Counted from the stretch's first letter, positions 31,901-43,095 are shown. The stretch: DNA of 64,000 nucleotides from Neospora caninum Liverpool (GCF_000208865.1 NC_018385.1:310001-374000), one strand, 5' to 3'. Numbers and translations are program-made. The notes: a model not told the origin generated them from the letters alone.

Positions 31901-32736
31901 GATTCTTCTCGCTGCTTCCCTGAAGCGTCTCCGACTTCTGAAGCCTGAGGACTCTTTGGAAGTTGCTGGCCACGAAAAGGCACAGCTACGCCGCCTGCTC
32001 GGACCTTCTGCACAATCCGAAGCGCCCGACAGGATTCGTCCCGCGCGTCTGGGGCTCGCCCATGAGAAATCGAGACGCTCCGCGACGCCTGTCGAAGCCC
32101 GCCGGCGTCCGGCGTTAGGCGAATGGCATAGCCGTCCACAAGAGAGGCGCGAAACGCAGGAAAAGGCCGGGGAGCAATCACAGAGGTGGCTACGCGACGG
32201 TCTAGAAACGGCGGGGAAATGTAGCACGTCAGGGGAGGCTCGCCCACGCACGGGCCGCCGAGTCGCCTCGACGCAGTCTTCTGCGAATCGCAAGTCTCCG
32301 CACGACTCTCTTTCTCCTGATGTCGCGCGACTTCGTTCCCTCCGGGACAAGAGGATGCGTACTCCTCGCTGTGTGGTGGACCTGCCGAAAGTTTGGTTTT
32401 GCCTCGAAGGAGATTGAATCGATGCACGTGCGAGTGGATAAGCCGCCGAACCTCGCAGTCGACGAGGAACTGAGCCTCGCTGAGCTCCAACATGCGGAAG
32501 CTGCTTACCTCTCGAACGAGGCCGTGGCCATTCATCAGGCTCGTCTCGCCTTGGCCGAGGGCGGCGTCATGATTCAGGCAGGCCGAGGAAGGAGAGCGAC
32601 TTGACGATGCCGGGGTGAGTGGTCCTGGACTTGCAGCCGCGCGGCACTGCGCGCCTGCTTCTCCGATGGCCAGTGATTGTCCGGAGCCTGGCGGGCCTCG
32701 ATTCGCCGCGTCTTTTCTCTTTCCTTTTTGCCTCAT
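28990..32736 (-). CDS. Molybdenum cofactor enzyme, MoeA-MogA fusion (Cnx1/gephyrin type)
   Basis: Catalyses the last two steps of Moco synthesis in the cytosol: the MogA (G) domain adenylates molybdopterin and the MoeA (E) domain inserts molybdate. It is one uninterrupted 1248-codon frame. The E part spans about 80-880: RASLVDGYAIRL (200), VTTGAPVPAQFQAVVPVED (307-324), GANIRAIGSDVAAG (347-360), VYDSNSPTLAALI (470-482), LLTTGGVSMGDSD (572-584), VKPGKP (652-657) and VFGLPGNPCSS (692-702). The G part spans about 985-1245: GVVVVSDRCSGG (989-1000), VVPDE (1053-1057), CGGTGLSVRDVTPQS (1104-1118) and VFGLPGSPQAV (1216-1226). Domain order is E then G, as in plant Cnx1 and opposite to gephyrin. The extra length is low-complexity insertion, for example around 410-460, 510-565 and 595-640. 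The start is the first in-frame ATG. A molybdoenzyme client is implied but not seen here. Confidence 0.92.
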   Translation of the reverse strand: MRQKGKRKDAANRGPPGSGQSLAIGEAGAQCRAAASPGPLTPASSSRSPSSACLNHDAALGQGETSLMNGHGLVREVSSFRMLELSEAQFLVDCEVRRLIHSHVHRFNLLRGKTKLSAGPPHSEEYASSCPGGNEVARHQEKESRAETCDSQKTASRRLGGPCVGEPPLTCYISPPFLDRRVATSVIAPRPFPAFRASLVDGYAIRLTPDAGGLRQASRSVSISHGRAPDARDESCRALRIVQKVRAGGVAVPFRGQQLPKSPQASEVGDASGKQREESRSRAKSANGCQEEAWNDVSADSTCVYVTTGAPVPAQFQAVVPVEDCVVDLERSLCIPDPTAVAALRPGANIRAIGSDVAAGVPLLEQGQRVGPAEEGLLASFDIRRLEVYRRLNVHTLAIGDELVSRVAGAGQRAKQEKELCGRSRGSQAAASASSEETAQAGASPPLSPAAALANKRFSLGDGSRSPAEVYDSNSPTLAALITDRCPSVRVLAQHFLPDDVAAVRALLIDLATGTRRGKPADWSEEQPRAQGEQGEAVRCECSWCTEVDAQSHVSGSGATGGPNVDPGVDVLLTTGGVSMGDSDCIKLALLQLQEETKKRQEERQNGRQGNLGSGRVSAELETTGERQLPVCARGCCSFRVDTEIHFGRLNVKPGKPTIVASLRVYRSSSEDLQGSAKGTATDASPCRTLLVFGLPGNPCSSWVLFHLLVGPALQFFSSFSPSSSLSSHLPPQLPVGLTAPLRPDPSRPEFQRSLVYVDFNAGTDCRRHSDAQPSLCDFPVPHSLFPPTCEGALASSDARNGSLPASQAALQQVYLHAVPTGDQQSSRLLSCCGNANALLLVPPTQRSGRDRHEAGEVLWAWLLGAPFPAPPKMLLKLLTLQEERQQRAQGRPAGIERESSLSYSVGRCRCGESRSREASERIRPQQAGVHASDFWPASAQRTSTSGSSLGQDTRSRTGDRGQTAVLTKHHSHRHALGKAPEKRTCFLGVVVVSDRCSGGTMKDACVEAALTTLRSSPGLAELVHLNGDPVESEKTVGTERELVHGGHFATRVVPDERDAIQEAVLSLVCRYTNPRSQAMGSGNAICGDEPADQTVRPCLIFVCGGTGLSVRDVTPQSLLPLFSVRCSGLEHLLMQESLTCTPMAALGRPCAGIVTCTRQAAKDVHRSRDAWATQAGECHGKQLPAGWTPHDVVEPGTGDQPDAQSVCDCGARALVFGLPGSPQAVRECIQALSPVLPHALDVVTSGA

Positions 32737-35700
32737 CTTTTCCCGGTCGTTCTCGCACGTGACACCTAAAAGCCGACGAACACGGGCGTGTCTTCTCGCT
32801 TGAAAGACGGACCAAACGGGACGTAGCAGGCCTCGTCACGCGAATATTTAAAAGACGCTGCCTCTCGAGGCCGCGCAGTGTATCGCCTAGGCAGATATGT
32901 GAGTGTATTTATTGGCACATGCACATGTGGCTCTGTAGGCGCGCTCATAAAGACAAGGACGGAAAGGGGGAAAGACTCCAGAAGGACTGTCAATGTGGCT
33001 GTGATGCTCGAGCCCTGAGCAGAGTCGGAAGTTTGGAAGGAAGCACGCGAAAACCTACGGGTAATGTGGATACGGATATTCCTTTATAAAATCACACTCT
33101 ATTGTTTCACATTTTTATTTTGTAGGACCTCTTGGAGAAATACGAAAAATCGGCAAGGACACGGAAGGCGGTAGCTCGACTTAATCGACGAGTCGGCCGC
33201 TCGTAGCTGGGTCGGCATTCACCAGCATTTAGGTGACCCTACGGATGTCTTGATTTCTTCGAACTGGTTCACTAGTGAGCTTGGTTTTCAGGCCGCAAAG
33301 GGAAGACATTGTCAACCGTCGACCTCACACCAGTGTCACAGAAGCAGCTCTGTCCATTTCCATTGCGTGACGAGAAGCCAAACGAAAGGAAAAAGAAAAA
33401 GGGGGATCTCGGCGAAAGGATGTGTATGTGCGTGTGTGCTCGCGAAATTTGGAGCCCGGGATACGTCCTCACCACAAGAACCGAAGAGTGCGTCTCACCC
33501 CTTTTCGCGCAGCGGGGAGTCGCAGGGGTGTCTCCCGCCCCTTCCGGGCCACTCTCAAACAAACAAGAAGGACGGCCGAGAATGAAAAAGCGCGCCTTTG
33601 TTGTTGCAGCATTATCTCAGCGGCACAGCAAACGAATAGGAGAACAGGACTGTGGGAAGAATAAAATATTTGTATGCATGTTTCGGTGGGCCGTTTTCCC
33701 CCCCGGGTATGACGGCAAAGTGGGTCGCAGAGACAACTGAAGGCGGACGATCCTGCCGCCTTCGCTCGCTTCCAACGAACAGAAAAACATCGGCAACACA
33801 CCGGCTGTGTTTCTTCCATCAAACCTCGAGCCCTTTGCATCCTCTCGCTTTCACGTGTTACAAAACAGTTCGTCCATGCTGCAACGGCGGCGAAGACCAC
33901 ACCAGGCACATCTGTGATGCCGAGCTCCGACTACGAGGGCGCCGGGCGTCCACAGCCGCCGTGGAATCTCCGTTTTTCTGTTTGAGCGCCGCAAGGGCGA
34001 TCTTTGAGAAGCGTTGGCTATGGAAAAAGCTCGCCATGAAAGGAACATGCAGGCCGGGAATCAGTCAGCTAGTGCACGCGGGTGCCGTTTTGAGACTTTC
34101 TGACGAGTGTACACCCTCAGGCTCTCCTTTCAGTCCCGTTGTTTTTGCTGATCCGTAGTCAGAGTTTCGCGTAAAAGCGGAAATCCGTAGTAGGGTGCTC
34201 CATTTCCATGAAGTCTGGTAGCGGCAAGTGAGAATACTCTCGTTCGGCAGAAATATTTATGCAGGAACTTAGATGAAGGGCCATGTCCCCGGCACAGAAT
34301 ATCTGAACACTCGAGCCTGTCCACGATGCCCGTCCTGCTGGCTGCGCTCGCAGCGCACTCATTCTCCCGGGGAAAATGTCTCAAGCACGTGTTTTGTTCC
34401 CAAGTTCGCTTCAAGAGCCAAAAAGCACAGCTCGTTTTCCGGGGGAGTTTGTGGGCCCTTTGAGAGGTGGAAGCACTCGACTTCTGTTCGTCCTGGAAAT
34501 GGATTTCAAGATGCGGATTTCATACAAAAGCAAGTGGCGGGGTCTCTCCTCTCCCCACTCAACGGCGTGTCATGAGGTATCTTCACCTAAAGAAGGACGC
34601 GCTGAGCATGATATGAGCCGCGATCCTCGGTCCAGAGCTGGCCGAGAGAACACAATGCGCAAATGTGTGTGTGTGTCTCTCGGGAAAGGCAGGGGGTATG
34701 GAATGCTGCAAATGAGGCCCTCGCGCGACGGGTACACTGAAAAAAACAGCTTACTCCGGCGCAACTATCGACGTCTGCTGCCTTGTGCGTTTTCTTCGCG
34801 GGGGACCGACGGATGGAGGCTGTAGCCTGCTCATGTGTCTGCGAAAGTCCTGAGTGCCTTGAACACTTAAATCTTTCTTCCGTGATGGTTTGATGCCGTT
34901 TGGTGTAAGTAAACCCATCCATATACGAGTACTTGCGAGATCTCACGGAACGCTGCCCAGGTTGCTTCGTCACCAGTTCGATTATACGAGCTGTAGTGGG
35001 TTGGTTTCACAACCTTTTCTTGCACCAATAATCTCCATTCGAAAATGCGACGGGTTCGGGACCGGCACGAACCGCGCTCACGTGGCATCTAACCATTTGT
35101 GTTAGTCTTGTGTATACCAGGACGGCAGATACCGGCTCTGCAGCGATTGGCAGTACCATTACTCCTAGGTGCGACATCTGTAAAGGCAATCCCCATCTCA
35201 GGAAACACACGCAACACACTTTGGGATCTCTGATGTTCTGGGTTTGAGTCCTTTCGCTTCAGCGTAAACAACGGCCTGTAGGCCAGCTTGCTGGAAAGCG
35301 TCTTTCCGTCTTACTATGCCATGCCGTATGTGGGCGGTGACGGCCTGTTCCTATTCCGGTTTTGCTTTCCCGCTGACAGTAAAAGCGAATAGTTTTCTGA
35401 GTTCAGTACAGCGGTCAAGCCTTTGAACTGTACCAACTCTCAAAGAGGAACGGGAGGACGACCGTGGCTTCTAGTGGAGTCGGCATCACGGCGCTCGCAT
35501 TGACGTGTGCTCATCCGGTTTCAGACCCCGCCAAGATACGGCGAGGCATGCAGTTTCCGCGCGGCCGGCACTCGGCTTCGATGCAACCACAGCAGTGGCA
35601 GAATAGCTTCCGGAGCGCTGTTTGCATGCGACAGAACGCCTTCTCTTCTGGAGAAAAAAGCTAAAAGGAGAGAAAAATCGTGACGGTTCCGGGAGGACGG

Positions 35701-36533
35701 TGTGCGGAATGCGGATGGTACTGTTAAGACTCACGCGAGTGCATCGAGCGTGGCTTCACCACACCCTAAACAGCAGCGTTTTGACAAGTTGACCAAAGCA
35801 ACGCGCTTTTAGGGGTTCCTGGACGCGTCTTCGCAAAAAGCTAAATGACACCCAAAAGAGGAGGAAGGCTTTTTTGCTGAGTTTTCAGGAACCGCCTGCG
35901 CTGCTCCGCAAGTCTCTCTAGCTGGTCGAGCATGTGTGTGTGTGTGCAGTTGGCTCCCTGGGCTACGTTTTTTGGACGCGGTCTTCTTTACCAGCATTGA
36001 AAAGCGTGTGCATAGCGGGCCTCGCCCACTCAACTGTGTGATCCGAAAATCACACGGACCTTTCTTTCTGTCCTTTTCCCTGGAATTGTCCGTGTCGAAG
36101 AATTCCCCGCGGGCGCGGAAGAGGCGCCGCCATCTTTTCCGGCCACATTCTCCGTGATGCCCGAAAATGGCTAGGAAAACAACCGCCGTGGTGCTTCCCG
36201 TGTTGTTTTCTGGCCAACATCTCGTTCACGGCTCTGAGAAGACTATCTTCTATGGTCGTCTCCATGGTAAATCAGATACGCGTGTCTAAAAAAATTCTTG
36301 ATACATCTAGCTTCCAGCAAGCTTCGCTGGACAGTTGAGGCTGCAAGTCCACAACGCAGAGTTTCAAACCCGCGGTGGTACCCCCCTCCCCCCCCCCTGT
36401 TTCCGCTTCTTCCTTCCTTCCCGTACTGCATTGAGGACACTGGAAGATTCTGCTTTTGCAGAAGGAATTCGCGTGTAAAAGGAATTCAACCGGCCTGCAG
36501 CGTGGTGAGAACAACCGGAGACTGGGCGTCATC
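32737..36533. other. Long intergenic region between divergent genes
   Basis: It lies between the 5' ends of the minus-strand Moco gene and the plus-strand two-segment protein gene, so it should contain both promoters. Frames such as 33652-34158 and 34376-34825 are open but have no domain, no codon pattern like the neighbours and no matching splice partners. A CT-rich stretch with a C run lies near 36385-36420, about 110 bases before the downstream start. No gene called. Confidence 0.5.
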
Positions 36534-38123
36534 ATGGAAAGGGCGCTGCATCGAGGCAGCAGGTACGACTCCAGTCCATTTGTCTCGCTAGACGCTTCCT
36601 CAGCTTCATCTCGGGCGTTGGCTGCCTGTCCTTTCAAAAAGAATGTCGACCGCACTGGGGTAGCTCAAGAAAAGACAGGCATTTCAGATTTCGAGCCTCC
36701 CGCGTGTGCTTGCGTCGTATCCCCGAGATCGCAACTTGCTCGGAGTCGGTCAAACAGGAAGACAAAGAGGAAAGGAAAACGGTCGGCGGGCGCGCCAGTG
36801 GCATCCAAACACCCTTCTTCAAGCGACAGTGCGTCAACAGCCTCCTCTTCGGTGATGTCGCTTCCTGCCTTGTCTCGCGTTTCGTCGGCCGTGTCGGTCT
36901 TTTCTGCGCAATCGAGAGAAGAGGCAAAAACGGATCCCGGTTGTGACGATGTGGCAAGAGCAGTGGATATCCCCGCTTCAAAGGGCGTGCGCGCGTTTCC
37001 CGCAGTTGCGCGACAATTGGACGGCTTACGGAAAGCGCGGCGGCAAAAGGGGACACGCCCCGCGGCGGAGGTGCGCACTGCGGACGCGGAGGGGAACAGC
37101 CCCGCGCCAGCAGTTGAAGCTTCATCTTCGAAACACAAACTTGGTCCAGAGGAGTGCACGGGCAGCGCATGTGGTCAGTGGCTGACGCGTTTCTGTTCCA
37201 GCGTGGTTGCCGTGTCGCGGTATCTTTTCCGACTCGGAGGGAATCCCCTGGTCGCATGGGGCCTTTTCTGCTTTCTGTTGCTCCAGGAACACCAAATTCA
37301 CCTTCTGTATCACGGCGGTTGCCGAGCACTGGATGCTCTAAATGCAGGTTTGCCCTCTCGGTCTCCTTTCGCTGGCGCTTCCCGGGCCGAGGCAAGTGAC
37401 TGGATGGCGGATCTGGACGATCGAATGGGACAGCAAATCTTGGCTCACACGCTGCATGGTCGGCAACTGCCGCCGGGTCTGCGTTCCCAGTGTATGTACA
37501 TGCTGATCCTGGGAGTGGCGGCAACGAGTCTCCTGGCGCTCGGTTTCTTGAGCCACACGATCGTATGCCTCGTGTCAACCTTTTCTCGCCGTCCAGTCTC
37601 TCCCACTAAAGATGCGGCTGCAGAGACTTCGGGCCTGAGGATGGAGCAAGCGAGAGAAATGCGGCCAGTGCCAGGCGACACAGAGAAGGCCAACGTCGGA
37701 GGCGCCTCAACGAAGGCGACTGGGGAGGGGAAGGGAACAGAAGATTCGAGAGCTGTTCAGAAACCCGTCGCAGTGGCAAACTCCTCCGGCGAGACACCTG
37801 ACCAGAAAAGATCAACATGTGACCGAGGCCAACAGACTGAGGAAATCCTGGGCCTTTGGCTGAAAGCGGTCCCCCGAGAGCGTGGGGACGCCCTCCCGAG
37901 AAATGAGGAGTTTCTCCGCATTGGACCTCCCAGGGACGGCAACGTCAGAACGTGCACCTCTATGAGAGAACCTGGTCGAGACGCGGGATCTCGAGAGCCC
38001 GAGACTTTTTACATCGGAGATGATGAGGGCGATTCAGGACTGGTGAGCAGCGCAAGTTCGTCGAGTGATGATCTCCTCTTGTTGGCAAGCGCCTCTGGCG
38101 AGCGAAACAGTCTCGTGTGGTGA
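36534..38123 (+). CDS. Uncharacterised protein with two hydrophobic segments
   Basis: A 529-codon single-exon frame starting at the first ATG; the open frame before it has only non-ATG codons. Residues 1-215 are basic and Ser/Ala-rich, with a strongly cationic stretch at 66-85 (SRSNRKTKRKGKRS) that could act as a nuclear or membrane-proximal signal. Two hydrophobic segments at about 235-252 and 320-348 flank a 65-residue loop, and the last 180 residues are polar and end in a Ser/Asp-rich tail. With two spans and no signal peptide, both termini would face the same side. No family is recognised. Its length, lack of stops and consistent codon use support a real gene; the absence of introns is the only oddity beside its neighbour. 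Confidence 0.65.
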   Translation: MERALHRGSRYDSSPFVSLDASSASSRALAACPFKKNVDRTGVAQEKTGISDFEPPACACVVSPRSQLARSRSNRKTKRKGKRSAGAPVASKHPSSSDSASTASSSVMSLPALSRVSSAVSVFSAQSREEAKTDPGCDDVARAVDIPASKGVRAFPAVARQLDGLRKARRQKGTRPAAEVRTADAEGNSPAPAVEASSSKHKLGPEECTGSACGQWLTRFCSSVVAVSRYLFRLGGNPLVAWGLFCFLLLQEHQIHLLYHGGCRALDALNAGLPSRSPFAGASRAEASDWMADLDDRMGQQILAHTLHGRQLPPGLRSQCMYMLILGVAATSLLALGFLSHTIVCLVSTFSRRPVSPTKDAAAETSGLRMEQAREMRPVPGDTEKANVGGASTKATGEGKGTEDSRAVQKPVAVANSSGETPDQKRSTCDRGQQTEEILGLWLKAVPRERGDALPRNEEFLRIGPPRDGNVRTCTSMREPGRDAGSREPETFYIGDDEGDSGLVSSASSSSDDLLLLASASGERNSLVW

Positions 38124-41100
38124 TAGGAAAAAGACGGACGGACGACGCTCCAGACACGGCTCGTTCACGAGTCCCGTTCCCGCCTGCCGTCTTTCAGTCT
38201 TCTCTGCAAAATCGTAAGAAATCTGGAAGAGAGAAGGGGAATCGGGCTGACCATACACAAAAGGTGTGCGTCGCTTCCTTCGGGGGTTTCTACGCTGCAT
38301 CTCCTCGGTGTAGGCATTTCGTGAAGAACCCTTTGAGCCGAAACGGCCACGAAGGGGCGTGTTGCAAATCACTCGCCCCGTCCTGTTTTAAAGCGGGAGG
38401 CAGACCTCGGCTCGCTCTGCGGGGTCTGCTTTACTCCGTGTGCCTGGTCATTTCATGTAAAGGTTTGGTTCGTGTGCTGCTCCGTCTTGGGTCGGCGTGA
38501 GACCAAGACGACACGTCATGGCGTGTCAGCACATGACGGAGGGCATTTAGGGATTCACGTCTTTAGTGAAGAGGGAAATGCGTTCTTCTGCAGTATTTCT
38601 GTTTAACTGGAGTATATGCGTCCGCTGCACTCGCGCGTAGATGGCAAAACCGCTGCACTGCTCGAGTCTCAGATTCCCACCGCCCAAGCGGTCCAGGTGG
38701 TCTTCAGAGTGGTGCTATCGATCTCCGAAACGGTGGACTGAGGCCTTTTGTGGTTTCTTCTTGCTCCTTAAGGCTCCTTTTTAATGTAGCACTGTCGTCG
38801 GCGCGGGGATTGACATTGGCTTTCCCGTTGAGGTTGTCGAAAACAGCAGCTCGCAGAGCATTGAAAGGACAGGGTTGGTCGTGGGACGAATGCGGGAAAA
38901 TAGTCCTGATTTTCGCTTCTGCACAAGCAAAACGGCTACAAAATTACGCAGATTTTTTCCACGAGATCAAATTTTTTTCTCCGCCTTCTTGACCAGCTCA
39001 CAACTGTGGATTACACATATGTCCGAGAGGAGTGCGTTTCACAGTTTGCCATCTTTGCCAAGCTTTAATGATTCCCATTGGACACCGGCTTCAACCATCC
39101 CTGATTCCTTGCATATGCAGATATGCCCCGAAAGCAGTTTCGTCCGCGCTAGCCAACACGAGGTGCGTTAGCTTCGTAGGACGGGGCACGGATAGAGCAG
39201 TGGTCCATCGCTATCTTCATGGAAACGAGTTGTGCAGTGCCACGGCAGAAACGTCAGGCAGTGCTGGAGGATGAACTGCAAGTGAAAGGTCGCTCCACAC
39301 AGCCAGACTCGCGAGTGCACTCCTTTTTCACCACCGGAGGCAACGGAAACTTTGGAACACCCTCCTACGTAACAGGCGGTAGTGCCGTCTCTCTGCTTTC
39401 AACTTCAGCATTGAGGCGTGAAGTAGCGCAAAGAGTCAGGCCAAGACTGTATGAAGCCAGAAATTTTCCGAGTGTTTTTTGATGGAAGCCAAAAGATGTG
39501 AAGTGAGGGCTCGTTCTGTGCCTGCAAAATCGGTTCGACGGAATAATAGTAGCTAGGAACCTTTTCAAAAGGTGCCCAGTACGGGTCGTACGTTACGAGG
39601 GTATCGCCACCCATCAGCTATTCCCCGATGCCTCGTTGTCCAGTCGAGACGGGCGGGGGCTGTTGCACGTTTCCTTCTACGGAATTTACTGAGAGGGCGT
39701 ACTGCGCTGCTGTGAAATGGGGCATGTTGAACTCTACAAGCGGTCGCCAGGATGGGTGCACTGCGGGACTACGGGGCAAGTGTGTTGCAGAGCTGCTATG
39801 CCAGCAAGGACATAAGTAGGTTAGGGTAGCGTCAGCAAGGTATCGACTCCTGGGTTTCCAGGAACATCGCAACAATATGCGACTGAGTATCAGCCACCTT
39901 GCAAGGACACATTCAATCATGTCCAGTTGACGGGTTACTTTATGTTTTGCTGCTATCCACTTTCTCCGTATCAATCGCACCGAGCGGGGAAGAGTACTCG
40001 GCGTCCCGAAGAGATGCTGTGTCACGAATAGTGGTGCAGCGCCATTCTCACGACCCCCGCCCCCGCAGGGACTTGTTCACTAAAACACCGCAGTTTTTCT
40101 GCCGAGGCGGTCCGACATGAATAACCTAGCGAGCTACGTTATCCGAGGATGGATGTCGCACCTTGCGGCAGGAAAATGCTTAGGGGCGGTAAGGCTGAGG
40201 GGCTCTCTTTCTCGGGGATCGAACCTGGGCCTTGAATCGGCAGTTCATGGGTATGAGGTCTCTACAGTGTGTTTCCGGGATATATGCATTAACGTTTGAC
40301 GGAATGGCAGGAAACAAGGCAGTCGCATGTGGGCAATACACAATGTGAAGAACTTACGCTGTCATGTTGAGAAAACACGCACGATGAACCCTTCCGATCG
40401 TAACCACCGAAAAGGGAAAGCTATCGTAGCTGTCCACCATATAGGGGTATTGCGAAATGGGGTGGGTCCACAGGGAAGTGGAAAACGATGAAAAAGAGCG
40501 TGCCGTACGATCATACAGAGCGTTCAGAAAGGAGGGGGAAGACATTCTTGGAAAGAAGGTGTTGCAACCTGAGCTATGTAACTGTCGAAGTAGGCGAGCA
40601 CATCAAGTACTTTGGGTATAGCAGTCCGCATTCTCTCTACAGACCCCGGACGCTCTATGGTTCCAGCTTTATTTCGCATAGTAGCCTGATGCCAATAAAC
40701 GACCCCAAGACACCTAAGAAGTCCGCTTGCATTTGTGACTGGTGGTGGGAGATTCTTAGGATGTCTCGCCCTCAAGCTGACAAGTACACAGCTGGCTTTC
40801 GGCGCACGTGGACTGCAGTATCCGGCGTGTTTACACTGTCCCTACAGCTGTGTTGTTTCGTCGATAAACTGTGAAATGCGCCTTCTTTCCGGGCTGACAC
40901 ACTTACCAGGCAAAAGGATTCGCCTTGGGTCATTGTTGTGAGGTCTTTTCAGGTTACTACTGAATGCAGACAAGCACGGGCACTTTTGGCAGAAGCTCAC
41001 TTCCAATTCTTAAGCACGGGCCGCGAACTCGGCCCCCCAATATGGCACGTATTTTGTGCATCGCCTTCAACACCTCTCGCTTTCCCGTGGAAGATCCGAA

Positions 41101-43095
41101 CCTCAGGAAATCCTTTTTTCTGCTGCATTCCGCCGAGGAGCTTAATAGCTCCACCACGGAATCTGTTTATTTTCGGCCTGCTTCGCTGGCCCTCAATCAA
41201 GCTGGAATAGCCTTTTTGATGGGAGCTCCACGAACGCACGAAACTCGGCGCTGGCAACCGCGTGTCTTGCCGAGCGGCGTGTCGTGGCACTGGGAGCGAA
41301 ACTGGACCCGACGAGCTACCAAGCCACTTGCACGACGGGGGGAGACCTCTGAACGACTCTCTTGTCTAGAGGTTGGGTTTTCCAGGGGAAAAGGTACCCT
41401 TTTCGCTGCAAAAAAGTAGCAAATGCCCTGCCGAAGGCTTTTTCAGTGTCGGTGCCGCGATTTGTCTAACAATGAACTAGGAGACCGTGAGCTGTCTAAA
41501 CGCGCCAGTCGCGGCTCATCGGGTTGAGTCGTCGTTGAGTCCCTTGTCCCGCCGTGCTTGTCGCTTTTCCCTCTCAGTGACAAACTTGCCTGTTGTCTAG
41601 TGCTTCATGCATTTCTTCACACCTCGCGGTTCTCGACACTCGTAAATGGCTCCTGGAGCCGACAGCTGAACCATCCGGTTTTTTCCTGGCGATACATGAG
41701 AGGTAGCCAGCCCTACGCAGCCCCTCTCGGATCAAGCGTGCTAGTCGTTGAGTTCGGCCTTTTCCTTTGCAAGTTTAAGTCTAAGTTTCTCCGGGGTGGA
41801 ACGGCGCTTTATTCGCAAAGGGTTCGTGCCACGGAAACGAGTGGCATCTACCCTGGAACTTCGTGCTGTCTACCGCTTGGTCTCGGAAGCGGTTTGTCTT
41901 GTGGCGACGCCTCCTCTGTACCGTGCATCTCAGCAAGTCCCTTTCAGACCTCTCCTCGTTCGCGGCTCTCCAAGGTACACTCTGCCTGGTGTCAGCGCGT
42001 CGCCTGTTCACTTTCGCGCAGGTTTCGTCGCCGCCAAACCCCTGGCCGCTGGCCAGTACTGCGGCGCGCGGCGGTGCGGCGCGCCTCCGCCAGAATAAAC
42101 ACCTAGAAACGACTGCTCGCTTTGCACGACTTTCAGGAGGAGCCACAGGACTGCAAAAGAATGACCAAAGGCCGCTCGATTGAGCGACTTTCGTGTCAAG
42201 GTGTATACCCTGCAACCGATTATGGTGTCGGCCAAGCCAGGTACGGCACGGGGTAGCCTGAGGAGCGCTTCTCGGAGGCGACTTTGTTTTTGAGCACGAC
42301 TCTTTCCCAGGCTTCCCTCAGGTGCTTTGTTCCTGCGTGTGTGATCGGTGACAAGGAACCCATGCAGGTGTAGTCTAGCCGAGTGCGTTCGACCTTCTGC
42401 CGCCTTCTCACGCCTAAGAACAGAAAGAAACGCGTTAGAGAACACATTGTCTTTCGGACCCAAAAGAAAATCCATGGCTCATTCCTCAGAGTTCCACCTG
42501 GGCCACGATCATGTCGTTTTGCAATTGCCTCGAAACAGCTGGTCTTCGCGTGGGGAGACTGGAACGCCTTCGGAAGTGCCTCAACAAACCACCATTTTTC
42601 CGGTCATGCCTCCTTACATCCTTTTCCGCGGCGCGAGAGACGAGACTCGACTTGATTGCGATATATACACGTATTTGCGGCCGCATAATCGCGTAGTAGA
42701 AGCCGAGGCAACCTCTTTGCCGCTTCAGTTACGTTGGGAAACCTGCATGCTCCAGTTCGCGTGGGACGAGCACTGGCCTCGGCTAGAAGCGCTGTTTGCC
42801 CGCAGCTGTGCCTTGCGACGGCGCCAAGAGCCACGGCACCAAATATGGCAGTGGAGAAAGGAGGTCTGCAGTCACTGTAGCACCGTCAGACCAAACGATG
42901 AGTTGAAACCGAAACGGTGCATGGACGTCAAAGCCGTACAGATGGATAAGAAGGCTGCACAGTTCTTGAGCGAACTGCGAGTCTAACGTGCATTCAAGGC
43001 GCTCTTGGACCCCTGCGAGTGGGGTTCGTCAGTCTCAACCAGGTGTGGCCTCAGGACTCGCGCCGCTTTGCTGTCCTCTCTTCTCTGTCTTCAGC
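38124..43095. other. Long intergenic region upstream of the giant gene
   Basis: About 5 kb without a firmly supported gene. The strongest open frame, at 42474-42986, is listed separately. Shorter ATG frames, for example 40488-40874 and 41558-42106, have no recognisable domains. The interval should contain the 3' UTR of the upstream gene and the promoter of the giant gene. Confidence 0.45.
42474..42986 (+). CDS. Uncharacterised 170-residue ORF just upstream of the giant gene (weak)
   Basis: An ATG frame in context AAATCCATGG, ending in TAA 110 bases before the giant gene's ATG. The composition is protein-like and not low-complexity (FPVMPPYILFRGARDE, LQFAWDEHWPRLEALFAR, a CSHC pair), but no family is recognised and there is no hydrophobic segment. 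It could be a small separate gene, a large upstream ORF in the giant gene's leader, or chance. Its closeness to the next start leaves little room for a terminator and promoter between them. Confidence 0.3.
   Translation: MAHSSEFHLGHDHVVLQLPRNSWSSRGETGTPSEVPQQTTIFPVMPPYILFRGARDETRLDCDIYTYLRPHNRVVEAEATSLPLQLRWETCMLQFAWDEHWPRLEALFARSCALRRRQEPRHQIWQWRKEVCSHCSTVRPNDELKPKRCMDVKAVQMDKKAAQFLSELRV

Noticed and set aside
40190..40240. tRNA-like T-arm sequence (GGTTCGATCCC on the minus strand)
   Set aside because: The flanking bases do not pair into a 5-bp T stem, and there is no acceptor stem, D arm or anticodon arm at the right distances.
40488..40874. 128-codon plus-strand ATG ORF (MKKSVPYDHTERS)
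   Set aside because: No domain or neighbour context; the length is within chance expectation for a 5-kb gap.
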